Source: Actinomycetota bacterium (lineage in GTDB: Bacteria; Actinomycetota; Actinomycetes; JACCUZ01). Taken from it: a stretch of 64,000 nucleotides of DNA. A program made the position numbers and the translations under genes. The notes under the pieces are model-generated. The model did no database searches and was not told the origin of the DNA. It saw only the letters and a list, made by a program, of their open reading frames with translations. Below, in pieces: positions 44,241 to 53,210 of the stretch. The stretch lies in contig JAVEDI010000055.1 in assembly GCA_030841035.1 (NCBI GenBank), positions 1 through 64,000 of the forward strand, in the 5' to 3' direction. How positions within the stretch are numbered: the stretch's first letter is position 1; each line of letters starts with the position of its first letter.

Positions 44241-45308
44241 TCAGCTGCCGCCGTGGTCGTCGCCACCGTGGTCGTCGCCACCGGGTCCGCCGGTGTGGTC
44301 GTCACTGCCGGGTCCGCCGCCGCCGTGGTCGTCGCCGCTGTGGTCGTCGCCGGCGTGGTCGTCACCGCCGGGTCCGCCGCCGTGGTCCTCGCCGCTCTCG
44401 TCCCGCCCGCCGGCACCGGCGTACCCGTCCTGGTCGCCCTGGTCGGGGCGGGCGCTGTCGGCCGTGGGGGGCGCGGGGGCGACCGGGGCGACAGGTACGG
44501 CGGCGACCTGCACCCGGCCCGGCGCCGGGTCCTTCCGACGCCCGTTGGCGGGGGCGCGGCTCTCGCGCTCGGCAGTGTGCTCGGTACGCGTCCAGCCGCG
44601 GTGCCCGCTGTCCTCGCCATTGCCGCCGGAACCGCCGCGCGAGCGCCGGGAGCCGTCGTGCTGTCCCTCGCTGACGATCTCGGCACAGTCGGCGCGCAGG
44701 TGGTCCGCAGCGTCGAGCGTGCCGGCCCAGGTGAAGCAGAAGGTGCGCAGCTCGGCGCTGCCCTTGCCGCTGCTGGAGAAGGCCCGAGCGGGGGCCGGCG
44801 GCACGACGGGAGGCTTCAGCGCAGCCGGCACGGGCTGCGGCGACACGACGGTCTGGGGGGCCGGCGGCGGGGCGACGGAAGCCGGGGCGGGTGCGGGGGC
44901 ACTGCCCGGCGCGGGGACCGGCGCGGGCCGGACCGCCGGGTCGCTGGCGCCGCCGGTGGCCGTCCCCGTGCCGGCAGCGCCAGAGGCCGGCTGCAGGTCC
45001 GTGGTCAGTCCAGGCAACGATGCGGAGAACACCCCGGGTGCGGGCGAACCGGCTCGGCCACTGCCCTCGCGGCGCGTGCCGATGAGGGGCTCGACCGGCC
45101 GTGGGGTGACCAGGACGGAGCCGGGCGAGCGCAGCGCGCCGTCCCCGCCGATGTCCAGCGGGCCGCCTACCGAGCGGCTCAGCTGGCTGGCACCCACCAG
45201 GCCGACGGCGGCCAGGGCGCCGGCGCTCACCAGAGCGAGCACGGTCGTCGCGACACCGGTGCTGCTCCCGGTGTCGCTCGTCGCCTGCGCCAACGTGCTG
45301 CTCGTCAT
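44241..45308 (-). CDS. Membrane-anchored Pro-rich protein with Asp/His-rich C-terminal repeats
   Basis: A 355-residue protein of unknown family. One membrane segment near the N-terminus (ATTVLALVSAGALAAVGLVG) suggests anchoring with most of the chain outside. Residues 70-180 are Pro/Ala-rich. A small region with two Cys (LRTFCFTWAGTLDAADHLRADC) could form a disulfide. The last ~50 residues are GGDDH-type repeats (EDHGGGPGGDDHAGDDHSGDDHGG) that could chelate divalent metal. No neighbours suggest a function. The gene is real judging by the consistent hydrophobic start and frame. Confidence 0.7.
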   Translation of the reverse strand: MTSSTLAQATSDTGSSTGVATTVLALVSAGALAAVGLVGASQLSRSVGGPLDIGGDGALRSPGSVLVTPRPVEPLIGTRREGSGRAGSPAPGVFSASLPGLTTDLQPASGAAGTGTATGGASDPAVRPAPVPAPGSAPAPAPASVAPPPAPQTVVSPQPVPAALKPPVVPPAPARAFSSSGKGSAELRTFCFTWAGTLDAADHLRADCAEIVSEGQHDGSRRSRGGSGGNGEDSGHRGWTRTEHTAERESRAPANGRRKDPAPGRVQVAAVPVAPVAPAPPTADSARPDQGDQDGYAGAGGRDESGEDHGGGPGGDDHAGDDHSGDDHGGGGPGSDDHTGGPGGDDHGGDDHGGS

Positions 45309-45586
45309 GGTGTCCGAATCTCGTGCCCGGCCCTGCGGCCCTGTACGGTCCGTGCTGGGAAGATCACTGTATGTACGAGATCGCTCGCTCCCTCAGGACC
45401 GAACGGGTGAACCACCTCTCCGTCCTGACCAGATCGGCGACGCACAGTTATCACTTCAGTCGGTCGTGACCTCATCTCACGCCCCGAGACAGGTGCTCGG
45501 CCGGCCCCGGCGGGATCGGCACCTCCTGGTCATCGGGCGTCGCGGGCCTCAGGTTGAGCCATGCGGGCCCGTGGTAGACCCCTTCC

Positions 45587-47242
45587 ATGAGCGAGCTGGT
45601 GCTCGGCCCCCTGCTGCGTCATGTCGGGACGACCGACGCCACCGTGTGGGTGGAGACCGACCGGCCCGCCACGGTGGAGGTGCTCGGGCACCGCGAGGAC
45701 ACCTGGGAGGTCGCCGGGCACCACTACGCGCTGGTCTGCATCGAGGGTCTGGAGCCGGGCAGCAGCACGACGTACGACGTCCGCCTCGACGGCCGCACGG
45801 TGTGGCCGCCGCCCGGATCGGGGCACCCCGAGCCGCGGGTGCGGACCCTGGACCCCGACCGCGAGCTGCGGGTGGTCTTCGGCTCGTGCCGCTACGCCAC
45901 TGCTGAGGCCGTCGTGGGCGACCGGCACTTCGACGCCGACGCGCTCGACGCGTACGCGCGGCGGATGGCCGAGCTGCCGGAGCAGGACTGGCCCGCCGCC
46001 CTGGTGCTGCTCGGCGACCAAGTCTACGCCGACGAGACCACGCAGGAGACCCAGGCGCGCATCGCGGCCAAGCGCGACATCACGACGGGCGCGAAGGACC
46101 AGGTGGCCGACTTCGAGGAGTACACCTGGCTCTACCACCAGTCGTGGAGGGACCCCGGGATCCGGTGGCTGCTCTCGACGCTGCCCAGCTCGATGATCTT
46201 CGACGACCACGACATCCGCGACGACTGGAACACCTCCGCCGCCTGGCGCCGCGAGATGTCGCAGACCTCGTGGTGGCCCGAGCGAATCATCGGCGGCCTG
46301 TCGTCGTACTGGGTCTACCAGCACCTGGGCAACCTGGCGCCGCAGGCCCTGGCCGACGACGCGCTGTACCAGAAGGTGCGCAGCGCCGAGGGTGACGTCG
46401 AGCCGCTGCTGCGGGAGTTCGCGATCGCGGCCGACAAGGAGGCCGACGGCCGCAAGGGCGCGCAGTGGTCCTACCGGCGCGACCTGGCCGACGTACGGCT
46501 GCTGGTCATCGACTCGCGCTGCGGGCGGGTGCTCGAGGAGGGCGAGCGCTCGATGGTCTCGGAGGAGGAGTTCGCGTGGATCGAGCAGCAGGTGGCCGGT
46601 GACTACGACCACCTCGTGATCGGTACGTCGCTGCCGTGGCTCTTGCCGCGTGCGCTGCACGACGTCGAGTCGTGGAACGAGCGGCTGGCGGCGGGCCACC
46701 GGGGGCCCCGGATGGCTCGGCTGGCCGAGGCGTTCCGCCGGGCCGCCGACCTCGAGCACTGGGCGGCGTTCCGGGCGTCCTTCGACCGGCTGGCCGAGCT
46801 GTTCGCCTGCGTGGGACGTGGCGAGCACGCGGGGTCGCGCGGCAAGCCTCCGGCGACGGTGTGTGTGCTCTCGGGTGACGTGCACCATGCCTACGCCGCC
46901 CGGGCGCACTACCCGGCCGGCGACGGCGAGCCGGTGCGGTCGAAGGTCTACCAGCTGACCTGCTCGCCGGTGCACAACTACGTGCCGGCAGTGATGAAGG
47001 TCGCCTTCCGGGTCTCCTGGAGCCGGGCCGCCGAGACGGTGACCCGCTTCCTGCTCGATCGGGTCTCGCACGTGCCCGCGCAGCCGCTGACCTGGTCGCG
47101 GCTGGCCGGGCCCTACTACGGCAACGAGATCGCCACCCTGCGGCTGCACGGTCGCTCGGCCCGGCTGGTCATCGAGAAGGCCGGCCGCGACGATGCCGGC
47201 CACCCCACGCTGACCCCTGTCGTGGACCTCCCGCTCAGCTGA
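45587..47242 (+). CDS. PhoD-like alkaline phosphatase/phosphodiesterase
   Basis: A 551-residue metallophosphatase of the PhoD family: FGSCRY, LLGDQVYADE (metal acids), IFDDHDIRDDW and LSGDVHHAY carry the metal and catalytic residues, after an N-terminal beta-sandwich (1-90). There is no signal peptide (MSELVLGPLLRHVG), so this member is probably cytosolic or non-classically exported, unlike Tat-secreted PhoD. Substrate unclear. ATG 45587. It is isolated from phosphate genes. Confidence 0.86.
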   Translation: MSELVLGPLLRHVGTTDATVWVETDRPATVEVLGHREDTWEVAGHHYALVCIEGLEPGSSTTYDVRLDGRTVWPPPGSGHPEPRVRTLDPDRELRVVFGSCRYATAEAVVGDRHFDADALDAYARRMAELPEQDWPAALVLLGDQVYADETTQETQARIAAKRDITTGAKDQVADFEEYTWLYHQSWRDPGIRWLLSTLPSSMIFDDHDIRDDWNTSAAWRREMSQTSWWPERIIGGLSSYWVYQHLGNLAPQALADDALYQKVRSAEGDVEPLLREFAIAADKEADGRKGAQWSYRRDLADVRLLVIDSRCGRVLEEGERSMVSEEEFAWIEQQVAGDYDHLVIGTSLPWLLPRALHDVESWNERLAAGHRGPRMARLAEAFRRAADLEHWAAFRASFDRLAELFACVGRGEHAGSRGKPPATVCVLSGDVHHAYAARAHYPAGDGEPVRSKVYQLTCSPVHNYVPAVMKVAFRVSWSRAAETVTRFLLDRVSHVPAQPLTWSRLAGPYYGNEIATLRLHGRSARLVIEKAGRDDAGHPTLTPVVDLPLS

Positions 47243-47263
47243 CCGCGGCTGCGCCGGCCCGAC

Positions 47264-47322
47264 CGTTCGATAGGCGGGTGGTCATGTCAGCCCGGTGCGC
47301 GCGACCACAGCCCTATCGAACG
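47264..47322. terminator. Long hairpin between converging genes
   Basis: CGTTCGATAGG (47264-47274) and CCTATCGAACG (47312-47322) are perfect 11-bp arms; inside them TGGTC (47279-47283) and GACCA (47303-47307) can also pair, making a 59-bp structure. It lies between converging genes (ends at 47242 and 47404), where a bidirectional terminator or a palindromic repeat element is expected. Confidence 0.55.
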
Positions 47323-47403
47323 TCGATGCGGGCCAGCACGGCGACGGGGGGTGGCGGCGTCCGGACGGAGGGGCCGGGGGGAGCCGCGCGACGCCGGAGG
47401 GGG

Positions 47404-48045
47404 TCAGTCGACGCGGACGGTGCCGCGCGGCGTCGAGAAGTGCACGGCGACCAGCCCGGGGGCGTGGTCGGCCACCCAGTCGAAGCGCAAGTCCGCGGCC
47501 TCCAGCGGCTCGTCGAGCCAGCGGGCGATGGCGTCACGGTCACCGCAGATCTCGGCCGCCTCGATGCCCAGCCGCACGTCGCCGTAGGAGCTGGGGTGGT
47601 GACGCGGGTCGCTGGTCCACTCCACGAAGAACGGCAGGGCCGGGTCGTCGAGCAGGTCCAGCACGCCGATCTGCTTCCAGGTCAGGTCCACGCCGTCGGG
47701 TCGGCGTCGGTAGCTGCTGCGCGCCGGGCGACCGAGCCGGGCCTCGACGGTGCTGATGTCCTCGACCGCGACCACCCAGGCCAGCCAGCCACCACCTGCC
47801 TCGCAGCGCGCCTTGACCGCCTGGCCGAACGGCGCCTTGTCGACGGCGGGGTGGTCGAGCGCCCCGACGACCTCGAGGTAGACCCCGTTGTCCAGCGGCA
47901 GCACGAAATTGCGGGTGCCGAAGCCGGGGTGGATGCCGCCGTCGCGGAAACCTGCGCCGAGTGCGGACCCGAGTCGCTGGACGGTCGCTCCCAGCCCCTC
48001 GGGACCGGCGGCATAGGAGATGTGGTCAAGACGCACGCCCGGCAT
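47404..48045 (-). CDS. Glyoxalase-like (VOC superfamily) protein
   Basis: A protein of about 213 residues beginning MPGVRLDHISYAAGPEGL, the typical start of glyoxalase-like domain (PF13468) proteins: DHISYA, FGTRNFVLPLDNGVYLEVVGALDHPA, and a second half (WVVAVEDISTVEARL, FFVEWTSDPRHHP). His and Glu of the first half match metal ligands in VOC enzymes. Substrate unknown. ATG 48045 is chosen; an in-frame ATG at 48060 is also possible. Confidence 0.8.
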   Translation of the reverse strand: MPGVRLDHISYAAGPEGLGATVQRLGSALGAGFRDGGIHPGFGTRNFVLPLDNGVYLEVVGALDHPAVDKAPFGQAVKARCEAGGGWLAWVVAVEDISTVEARLGRPARSSYRRRPDGVDLTWKQIGVLDLLDDPALPFFVEWTSDPRHHPSSYGDVRLGIEAAEICGDRDAIARWLDEPLEAADLRFDWVADHAPGLVAVHFSTPRGTVRVD

Positions 48046-48095
48046 TCTGCCGCCGGGCACATCCCGCGGATCGCCCGGGGGGCCCGGGGCGCGGG

Positions 48096-49169
48096 TCAGA
48101 CGAACCGCGCGGCCACGGTCAGGAAGATGTCGTTGGCCTCGGTCTCGCCGATCGTGACGCGGACCCCCTCCTCGCCGAAGGGACGTACGACGACGCCCGC
48201 CTGCTGGCAGGCGGTGGCGAAGTCCGGCGTCCGCTCACCGAGGCGCAGCCAGAGGAAGTTGGCCTCCGACGCGGACACCGAGGACCAGCCCTGCTCGCGC
48301 AACGCGTCATGCACCCGCGAGCGCTCCTTGACCAAGCCCTCCACGCGCTCCAGCAGCTCGTCTTCGGCCGCCAGCGACGCGGTGGCCGCGACCTGCGCGA
48401 CGCCGCTGACGCCGAACGGCACTGCCGTCGCGCGCAGCGCCTCGGCCACCGGCTCGTGGGCGACCGCGAAGCCGACCCGCAGCCCGGCCAGCCCGTAGGC
48501 CTTGGAGAACGTCCGCAGTACGGCGACGTTGGGCCGGTCGCGGTAGACCTCGAGCCCGTCGGGCACGTCGGGGTCGCGCACGAACTCGCGGTAGGCCTCG
48601 TCGATGACGACCAGGACGTCACGGGGCACCCGGTCCAGGAAGGCGCCCAGCTCGTCGCGGCGTACGGCGGTGCCGGTGGGGTTGTTCGGTGAGCACACGA
48701 ACACCAGCCGGGTGCGCTCGGAGATGGCGTCGGCCATCGCCGCGAGGTCGTGGCGCTCGTCGCTGGTCAGCGGCACGGTCACCGGCCGGGCACCGGAGAT
48801 CTGCACCACGATCGGGTAGGCCTCGAACGATCGCCAGGCGTAGACCACCTCGTCGCCCTCACCCGCCGTCGCCTGCACGATCTGCTGCAGGACACCGACC
48901 GAGCCGGTGCCCGTCGCGATGTGGGTCGTGGGCACGTCCAGGCGCGCCGCGATCGCGGCCACGAGGCCCGACGCGAACAGGTCCGGGTAGCGGTTGAAGC
49001 GGCCGGCCTCCCGGGACACCGCGTCGAGCACGGACGGCAGCGGCGGGTAGGGGTTCTCGTTGGAGGACAACTTGTAGCTCATGGCCCCGTCGCGGACGGC
49101 GGCCGGCCGGCCGGGCTTGTAGGTGGGGACGCCCTGCAGGGCGCCGCGCAGCCGGGGTGAGGTGCTCAT
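48096..49169 (-). CDS. Histidinol-phosphate / aromatic amino acid aminotransferase
   Basis: A 357-residue PLP enzyme of the fold I aminotransferases, HisC/Pat group: [12 protein letters not shown] at the N-terminus, [21 protein letters not shown], and the PLP Lys in [13 protein letters not shown]. Pat (aromatic) and HisC cannot be separated by sight; not being in a his operon favours a Pat-like or second HisC role. ATG 49169; ATG 49178 is an alternative. Confidence 0.88.
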   Translation of the reverse strand: MSTSPRLRGALQGVPTYKPGRPAAVRDGAMSYKLSSNENPYPPLPSVLDAVSREAGRFNRYPDLFASGLVAAIAARLDVPTTHIATGTGSVGVLQQIVQATAGEGDEVVYAWRSFEAYPIVVQISGARPVTVPLTSDERHDLAAMADAISERTRLVFVCSPNNPTGTAVRRDELGAFLDRVPRDVLVVIDEAYREFVRDPDVPDGLEVYRDRPNVAVLRTFSKAYGLAGLRVGFAVAHEPVAEALRATAVPFGVSGVAQVAATASLAAEDELLERVEGLVKERSRVHDALREQGWSSVSASEANFLWLRLGERTPDFATACQQAGVVVRPFGEEGVRVTIGETEANDIFLTVAARFV

Positions 49170-49214
49170 GCCCGTCACCCTAGAGGCCGTCGCCCGCTCC
49201 GGCGGCGAGTGTGG

Positions 49215-49781
49215 TCAGTCGAGCGGGGGCAGCGCGGTGAGGCACAGCCGCGGGTCCTCGTGGTAGCGCGCGACAAGATCCGCCGTTGCCCTGTCCAGCC
49301 GACGGTGCAACGCCTCGCGGTACGACGACAGCACGCTCTCCGCGCTCGCGAGGCGCGCGCTGAGCCCGCGCCCGTCGACCACGGCCGGCGAGCCGACCTC
49401 GCTGGCCCACAGGTCGGGTAGCTGCGGGAGGATCGGCATCGCGGTGTCGGGGTGCAGCGACAGCATCGCCTGGCGCCCCGCGGAGCGCTGCTCCGTCAGG
49501 GTGTCGCGCAGCAGATCGAGGTCAGCACCCGCCTCCGGCACGTTCAGCAGGTCGCGACGGGCCTGCAGGAGCCGGCGCCAGTACGACGTCCGCAGCTCCT
49601 CGGACAGCAGGGTCCGCCGGTAGGCGCGCAGCCGCTCGAGGCTCATGTGCGCCAGCTCCTCGCTGCGCTGCGGCGGGTTGAGCCGACGCAGCGGCGAGTG
49701 GCCAGACGGCCGCGCCCGGACGGCAGCAAGGTCGCCCGGCCCCTGGACGGCAGTCGCTCCCACGGGTGTCACGGTTGCCAT
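49215..49781 (-). CDS. rsiG: RsiG-like c-di-GMP-binding anti-sigma factor candidate
   Basis: A 188-residue, mostly helical protein. Residues 62-77 match the RsiG c-di-GMP motif E-x3-S-x2-R-x3-Q-x3-D exactly (E62, S66, R69, Q73, D77, in LRTSYWRRLLQARRDLL). A second copy at 148-163 reads E148, S152, R155, H159, D163, so Gln is His. RsiG of Streptomyces binds c-di-GMP on two such helices and then captures the flagellar-type sigma factor WhiG. No sigma gene is in the window; the REC-EAL protein at 18.2 kb shows c-di-GMP signalling nearby. Lacks enzymatic domains. Start at ATG 49781. Confidence 0.72.
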   Translation of the reverse strand: MATVTPVGATAVQGPGDLAAVRARPSGHSPLRRLNPPQRSEELAHMSLERLRAYRRTLLSEELRTSYWRRLLQARRDLLNVPEAGADLDLLRDTLTEQRSAGRQAMLSLHPDTAMPILPQLPDLWASEVGSPAVVDGRGLSARLASAESVLSSYREALHRRLDRATADLVARYHEDPRLCLTALPPLD

Positions 49782-49826
49782 ATCGGCGCGAATGCCGCGC
49801 CCCTTGACGTCTCTGACCCGACGGCA

Positions 49827-50666
49827 TCAGCCGGGCCCGGTCGCCACCCGTCGCAGCACGGCCGCGGCCACCTCGGGCGCGTGGGTCTCGGCCAGCCAGT
49901 GCCCGGCATCGAGCTGCTCGAGGCGGTAGTCGGCGAGGACGAAGTCGCGCGTCCGGCGGGCGGCCGCCGGGGCGAAGAACGGGTCCCGGCTGCCGAAGAC
50001 CAGGCTCGTGGGCACGTGCGTGCGCCCCGCGGGGTGGCTCCGGGAAGCGGCGATGCCGCGGTACCACCCCAGCATCGCGCTCAACGCGCCCGGCTCGCGG
50101 ACCCGCTCCAGGTAGTGCCCGACCCGGTCGGCCGGCAGCCCGGACCGGCTCAGCAGCTCGCGCACCAGCCAGCCCTGCCGGGCGAGCAGGACGCGCTCGG
50201 GGACGCCGGGCAGCTGGAAGAACCCGATGTAGGACGAGCGGAGGAGCTGCGAGCTGCTGCGCATGGCCGCCGCGAGCGCACCCGGGTGCGGCGTGGACAG
50301 CACGGTCAGCGACTGCACGCGTTCGGCATGGCGGCCCGCCAGGGCCCAGGCGACGGCGCCGCCCCAGTCGTGCCCGACGACATGGGCGCGCTGGACCTGC
50401 GCGGCGTCGAGGAGGGCCAGCACGTCGGCCACGAGCTGCGGCATCGCGTAGCCGGCCCGGCCCCCGTCGCGGGGGCGCGCGCCGCGCGAGTAGCCGCGCT
50501 GGTCGGGCACCAGGACGCGCAGGCCCGCGTCGACGAGGCGCGGGACCACGGCGTCGTACGACGTGGCGTCCTGCGGGAAGCCGTGCAGGCAGACGACCGT
50601 GCCCCGCTCACCCGTGCCGCAGTCGTGCACGTCGAAGTGCAGCCCTGCACGCTCAAAGCTCTGCAT
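49827..50666 (-). CDS. Alpha/beta hydrolase, epoxide hydrolase/haloalkane dehalogenase-like
   Basis: A 279-residue alpha/beta hydrolase. The oxyanion region is LHGFPQDA, the nucleophile elbow GHDWGG places Asp as nucleophile (as in epoxide hydrolases and haloalkane dehalogenases rather than Ser esterases), an acid lies in FGSRDPFF, and the catalytic His is in LDAGHWLAE. ATG 50666 is used, which overlaps the upstream SpoU gene by 14 bases. Cytosolic. Confidence 0.87.
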   Translation of the reverse strand: MQSFERAGLHFDVHDCGTGERGTVVCLHGFPQDATSYDAVVPRLVDAGLRVLVPDQRGYSRGARPRDGGRAGYAMPQLVADVLALLDAAQVQRAHVVGHDWGGAVAWALAGRHAERVQSLTVLSTPHPGALAAAMRSSSQLLRSSYIGFFQLPGVPERVLLARQGWLVRELLSRSGLPADRVGHYLERVREPGALSAMLGWYRGIAASRSHPAGRTHVPTSLVFGSRDPFFAPAAARRTRDFVLADYRLEQLDAGHWLAETHAPEVAAAVLRRVATGPG

Positions 50667-51543
50667 GGCCGCAGATCCTGCCCCCGTCGGGGGACGGCCA
50701 CGCCCGCCGCGCGGGAAAGCCCCGCTGCCTGGCCGCCTCGTAGAGCACCACCGTGCCCGCAGACGCCGCGTTGAGCGAGCTCGCGTCACCACCGATGGGG
50801 ATGCGCACCACCTGGGTGCAGGCGTCGCGCCAGCCCGCGCTCATGCCCGCCGTCTCGTTGCCGACCACGAGCAGGGTCGGGCCCCGCAGCTCGGCCTCTG
50901 GCAGCGCCGTCGGGCCGGTCTCGTCGGTCCCCACCACGGCGACCGGTCCTGGGCCGCGCTCGACCCAGCGCAGCACGTCCTGGGTCGCGGCGGCCGGCAC
51001 GCACGGCAGCGCGAACAGCGACCCGGTGCTGGCCCGCACCGTACGCGGGTCCCACAGGTCCGCGGCGTGCCCGCAGACGACGACGCCACGAGCGCCGAAC
51101 GCGTCGGCCGAGCGGATCAGCGTGCCGAGGTTGCCCGGGCTGCTCGGTCGGTCGAACACCACGACCAGCCCGTCGCGGCCGAGGTCGATCCGAGCGAGAT
51201 CCGGCGGCGGGATGCGGGCCACGGCAAGCAGCTCGGGTACGTCGGCGTCGCTGCCCGCGGGCGCGTCGCGGTCGGCGAGCGCCTGCATCAGGTCAGGGGC
51301 GAGCGCGAGCTGCTCGGCGTCGCTGCCGGCCAGCGCCTCGCGCGCCCACGACGAGAGCGCCCGGTCGTCCCGGTGCAGCAACGCGGACAGCGGCCACTCG
51401 TGGCGCAGCGCCAGCGTGATGGGCCGCACCCCGTGCACGAGGAACTCGCCCAGCCGGTGACGCTTGCTGCGGTTGGCCAGCAACGACTCCCACTGCTGGA
51501 AGCGTGCGTTGCGCGTCGTGACGCGGCGGGTGGCGCGGGACAT
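50653..51543 (-). CDS. SpoU (TrmH) family RNA 2'-O-methyltransferase
   Basis: A 296-residue RNA methyltransferase. The SPOUT motifs are DRPSSPGNLGTLIRSADAFGA, LVVGNETAGMS and RIPIGGDASSLNAASAG, which form the knotted SAM site. The N-terminal ~95 residues form an RNA-binding domain (HRLGEFLVHGVRPITLAL). Target rRNA or tRNA nucleotide not predictable. ATG 51543. Its 3' end overlaps the start of the alpha/beta hydrolase gene. Confidence 0.9.
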   Translation of the reverse strand: MSRATRRVTTRNARFQQWESLLANRSKRHRLGEFLVHGVRPITLALRHEWPLSALLHRDDRALSSWAREALAGSDAEQLALAPDLMQALADRDAPAGSDADVPELLAVARIPPPDLARIDLGRDGLVVVFDRPSSPGNLGTLIRSADAFGARGVVVCGHAADLWDPRTVRASTGSLFALPCVPAAATQDVLRWVERGPGPVAVVGTDETGPTALPEAELRGPTLLVVGNETAGMSAGWRDACTQVVRIPIGGDASSLNAASAGTVVLYEAARQRGFPARRAWPSPDGGRICGHAEL

Positions 51544-51616
51544 GGGCCCATCCTGGTCTCTCAGGACCGCAGGCCGGCCCGGGACGGTGCACGAACGCCC
51601 GTCTAGGCTGCGGTGC

Positions 51617-52117
51617 GTGCCGACGGATGACGCCTTCGCCGACGTGCTGGCCGCGAACGAGGCGTACGCCGCGCAGTACCGGCTCGCCGAGCTCGAGGCG
51701 CGCGCCGCGAAGGGCCTGGGCGTGCTGACCTGCATGGACTCCCGCATCGATCCGCTGGCGATGCTCGGTCTGGTCCCCGGCGACGCGAAGATCCTGCGCA
51801 ACGCAGGGGCCCGGGTGACCGACGACGTGCTGCGCACCCTGGTCCTCGCGTCCTACCTGCTGGCGGTCGACCGGGTCATGGTCGTCGCCCACACCAAGTG
51901 CCGGATGGCCAGCGGCGACGAGGACAGCGTGCACACCGCGATTAGCGAGGCAGGTGGCCCCGACACCCGCAGCATCTCCTTCCAGACGACCAGCGACCAG
52001 GAGGCCGCGCTGCGCGCCGACGTACAACGCGTGCGGTCCTGGCCCTACCTGGCCGACCTCGCGGTCGGCGGGTTCCTGTACGACCTGGACACGGGGCGCC
52101 TACGGCAGGTCTGCTGA
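51617..52117 (+). CDS. Beta-carbonic anhydrase
   Basis: A 166-residue enzyme of the short beta-carbonic anhydrase type, like mycobacterial Rv1284 in size. Zinc ligands C39 in TCMDSR, with the D41-R43 dyad, and H92 and C95 in AHTKC are present. It interconverts CO2 and bicarbonate. GTG 51617 is chosen. Convergent with the ABC domain gene. Confidence 0.9.
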   Translation: MPTDDAFADVLAANEAYAAQYRLAELEARAAKGLGVLTCMDSRIDPLAMLGLVPGDAKILRNAGARVTDDVLRTLVLASYLLAVDRVMVVAHTKCRMASGDEDSVHTAISEAGGPDTRSISFQTTSDQEAALRADVQRVRSWPYLADLAVGGFLYDLDTGRLRQVC

Positions 52118-52133
52118 CGCCGAGCGCCGACGC

Positions 52134-53210
52134 TCAGTGCGGCAGGCGCTCCACGGGGCGCGGCAGGGTCGTCCCGCCCTCGGGTGGCCCACCGGGCGTG
52201 TCATGCCGGCCGCCCGGGCCCGGCTTGGGCCGGGGCGGCTTCTTGCCGACCAGGCCCGCGATGCGCTTGGCGCTCGGCAGCACCCGTCCGGCCCGCACGA
52301 TGCTGCGGCCGAGCCCGACGGTCTTGTTGTGCATCAGCAGGATGTAGGCGAGCACCGTGAAGACCGCACCCGGTGAGAGCTGACCGGTGCGGCCGCCGCG
52401 GATGGTCAGGAGCAGGATCGTGCACGTCGAGGCGGCCAGGATCGCGTGCACGACGAAGGTGGTGAGGCCTTCCACCCGGGTCGCCTTCGAGTCGGGGGCT
52501 CGGTGGCTGCGCCGGGGTCGCTCCAGCTCGGTCTCTCCTGCGAGGTAGCGGTGCAGGTCGTCGGCCAGCTCGCCGTCGCGTTCCCTGGACTTGCGGCTGA
52601 TGCGTGACGAGTGCGCCGCACCGAGACCGCCGGCGAACGCGGTGGCGAGGCCGCCGCCGAGGAACACCAGCCCGACGACGGGGTCGATGATCGCGACGAT
52701 CACCGCCACGCCGAGGAAGAACGCCCCGTTGCGCGAGAGGCCGACCAGGATCGACGTGATGCCGCTCTTGAGCCGGCTGGTGTCGCCGGTGACCGTGGAG
52801 ATCAGATCCCCGGCTGGCGTGCGGTCGGAGAGGACGGACACGCGGGCGAGCGCCGCGTCGCGCACGTCGTGGACGAGGCCGATCGCGAACCGGGTGAAGG
52901 CGAGCCGCTGCAACGACTCGGACACGCCCCAGACCAGCACGATGACCACGAACGCCCCGACCAGCCAGGCGACGGGGTCACCGACCTTCGGCACCAGGGC
53001 GGTGACGCCCGCCGCGCGACCCGAGGAACCCTGGTGGAAGACGATCTCCATCAGTCCGCGCAACGGCCACGGGAAGGCCAGCCGCGCCGCGACCAGGACC
53101 AGGGTGGCGAGTGCGCCCTGGAACAGGTGCGACCGGTGGGGACGCCCGTACGGTGCCAGGACGCGGTACGCCGCCCGCGCCTTGCGCACCGTCCTGTGCA
53201 GCTGCCTCAT
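52134..53210 (-). CDS. ABC exporter transmembrane domain without ATPase
   Basis: A 358-residue protein with the six-helix type I exporter fold: helices at about 30-55, 75-110, 150-190 and 250-300, the intracellular-loop features RDAALARVSVLSD and TPAGDLISTVTGDTSRLKSG, and SPGAVFTVLAYILLMHNKTVGLGRSI. The chain ends right where the NBD should begin (PSAKRIAGLVGKK), in a Pro/Gly-rich tail; no Walker motif is present. The ATG overlaps the previous gene's stop (ATGA), so it is the third gene of a coupled operon. The missing ATPase may be elsewhere, or this is a degenerate exporter. Confidence 0.82.
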   Translation of the reverse strand: MRQLHRTVRKARAAYRVLAPYGRPHRSHLFQGALATLVLVAARLAFPWPLRGLMEIVFHQGSSGRAAGVTALVPKVGDPVAWLVGAFVVIVLVWGVSESLQRLAFTRFAIGLVHDVRDAALARVSVLSDRTPAGDLISTVTGDTSRLKSGITSILVGLSRNGAFFLGVAVIVAIIDPVVGLVFLGGGLATAFAGGLGAAHSSRISRKSRERDGELADDLHRYLAGETELERPRRSHRAPDSKATRVEGLTTFVVHAILAASTCTILLLTIRGGRTGQLSPGAVFTVLAYILLMHNKTVGLGRSIVRAGRVLPSAKRIAGLVGKKPPRPKPGPGGRHDTPGGPPEGGTTLPRPVERLPH

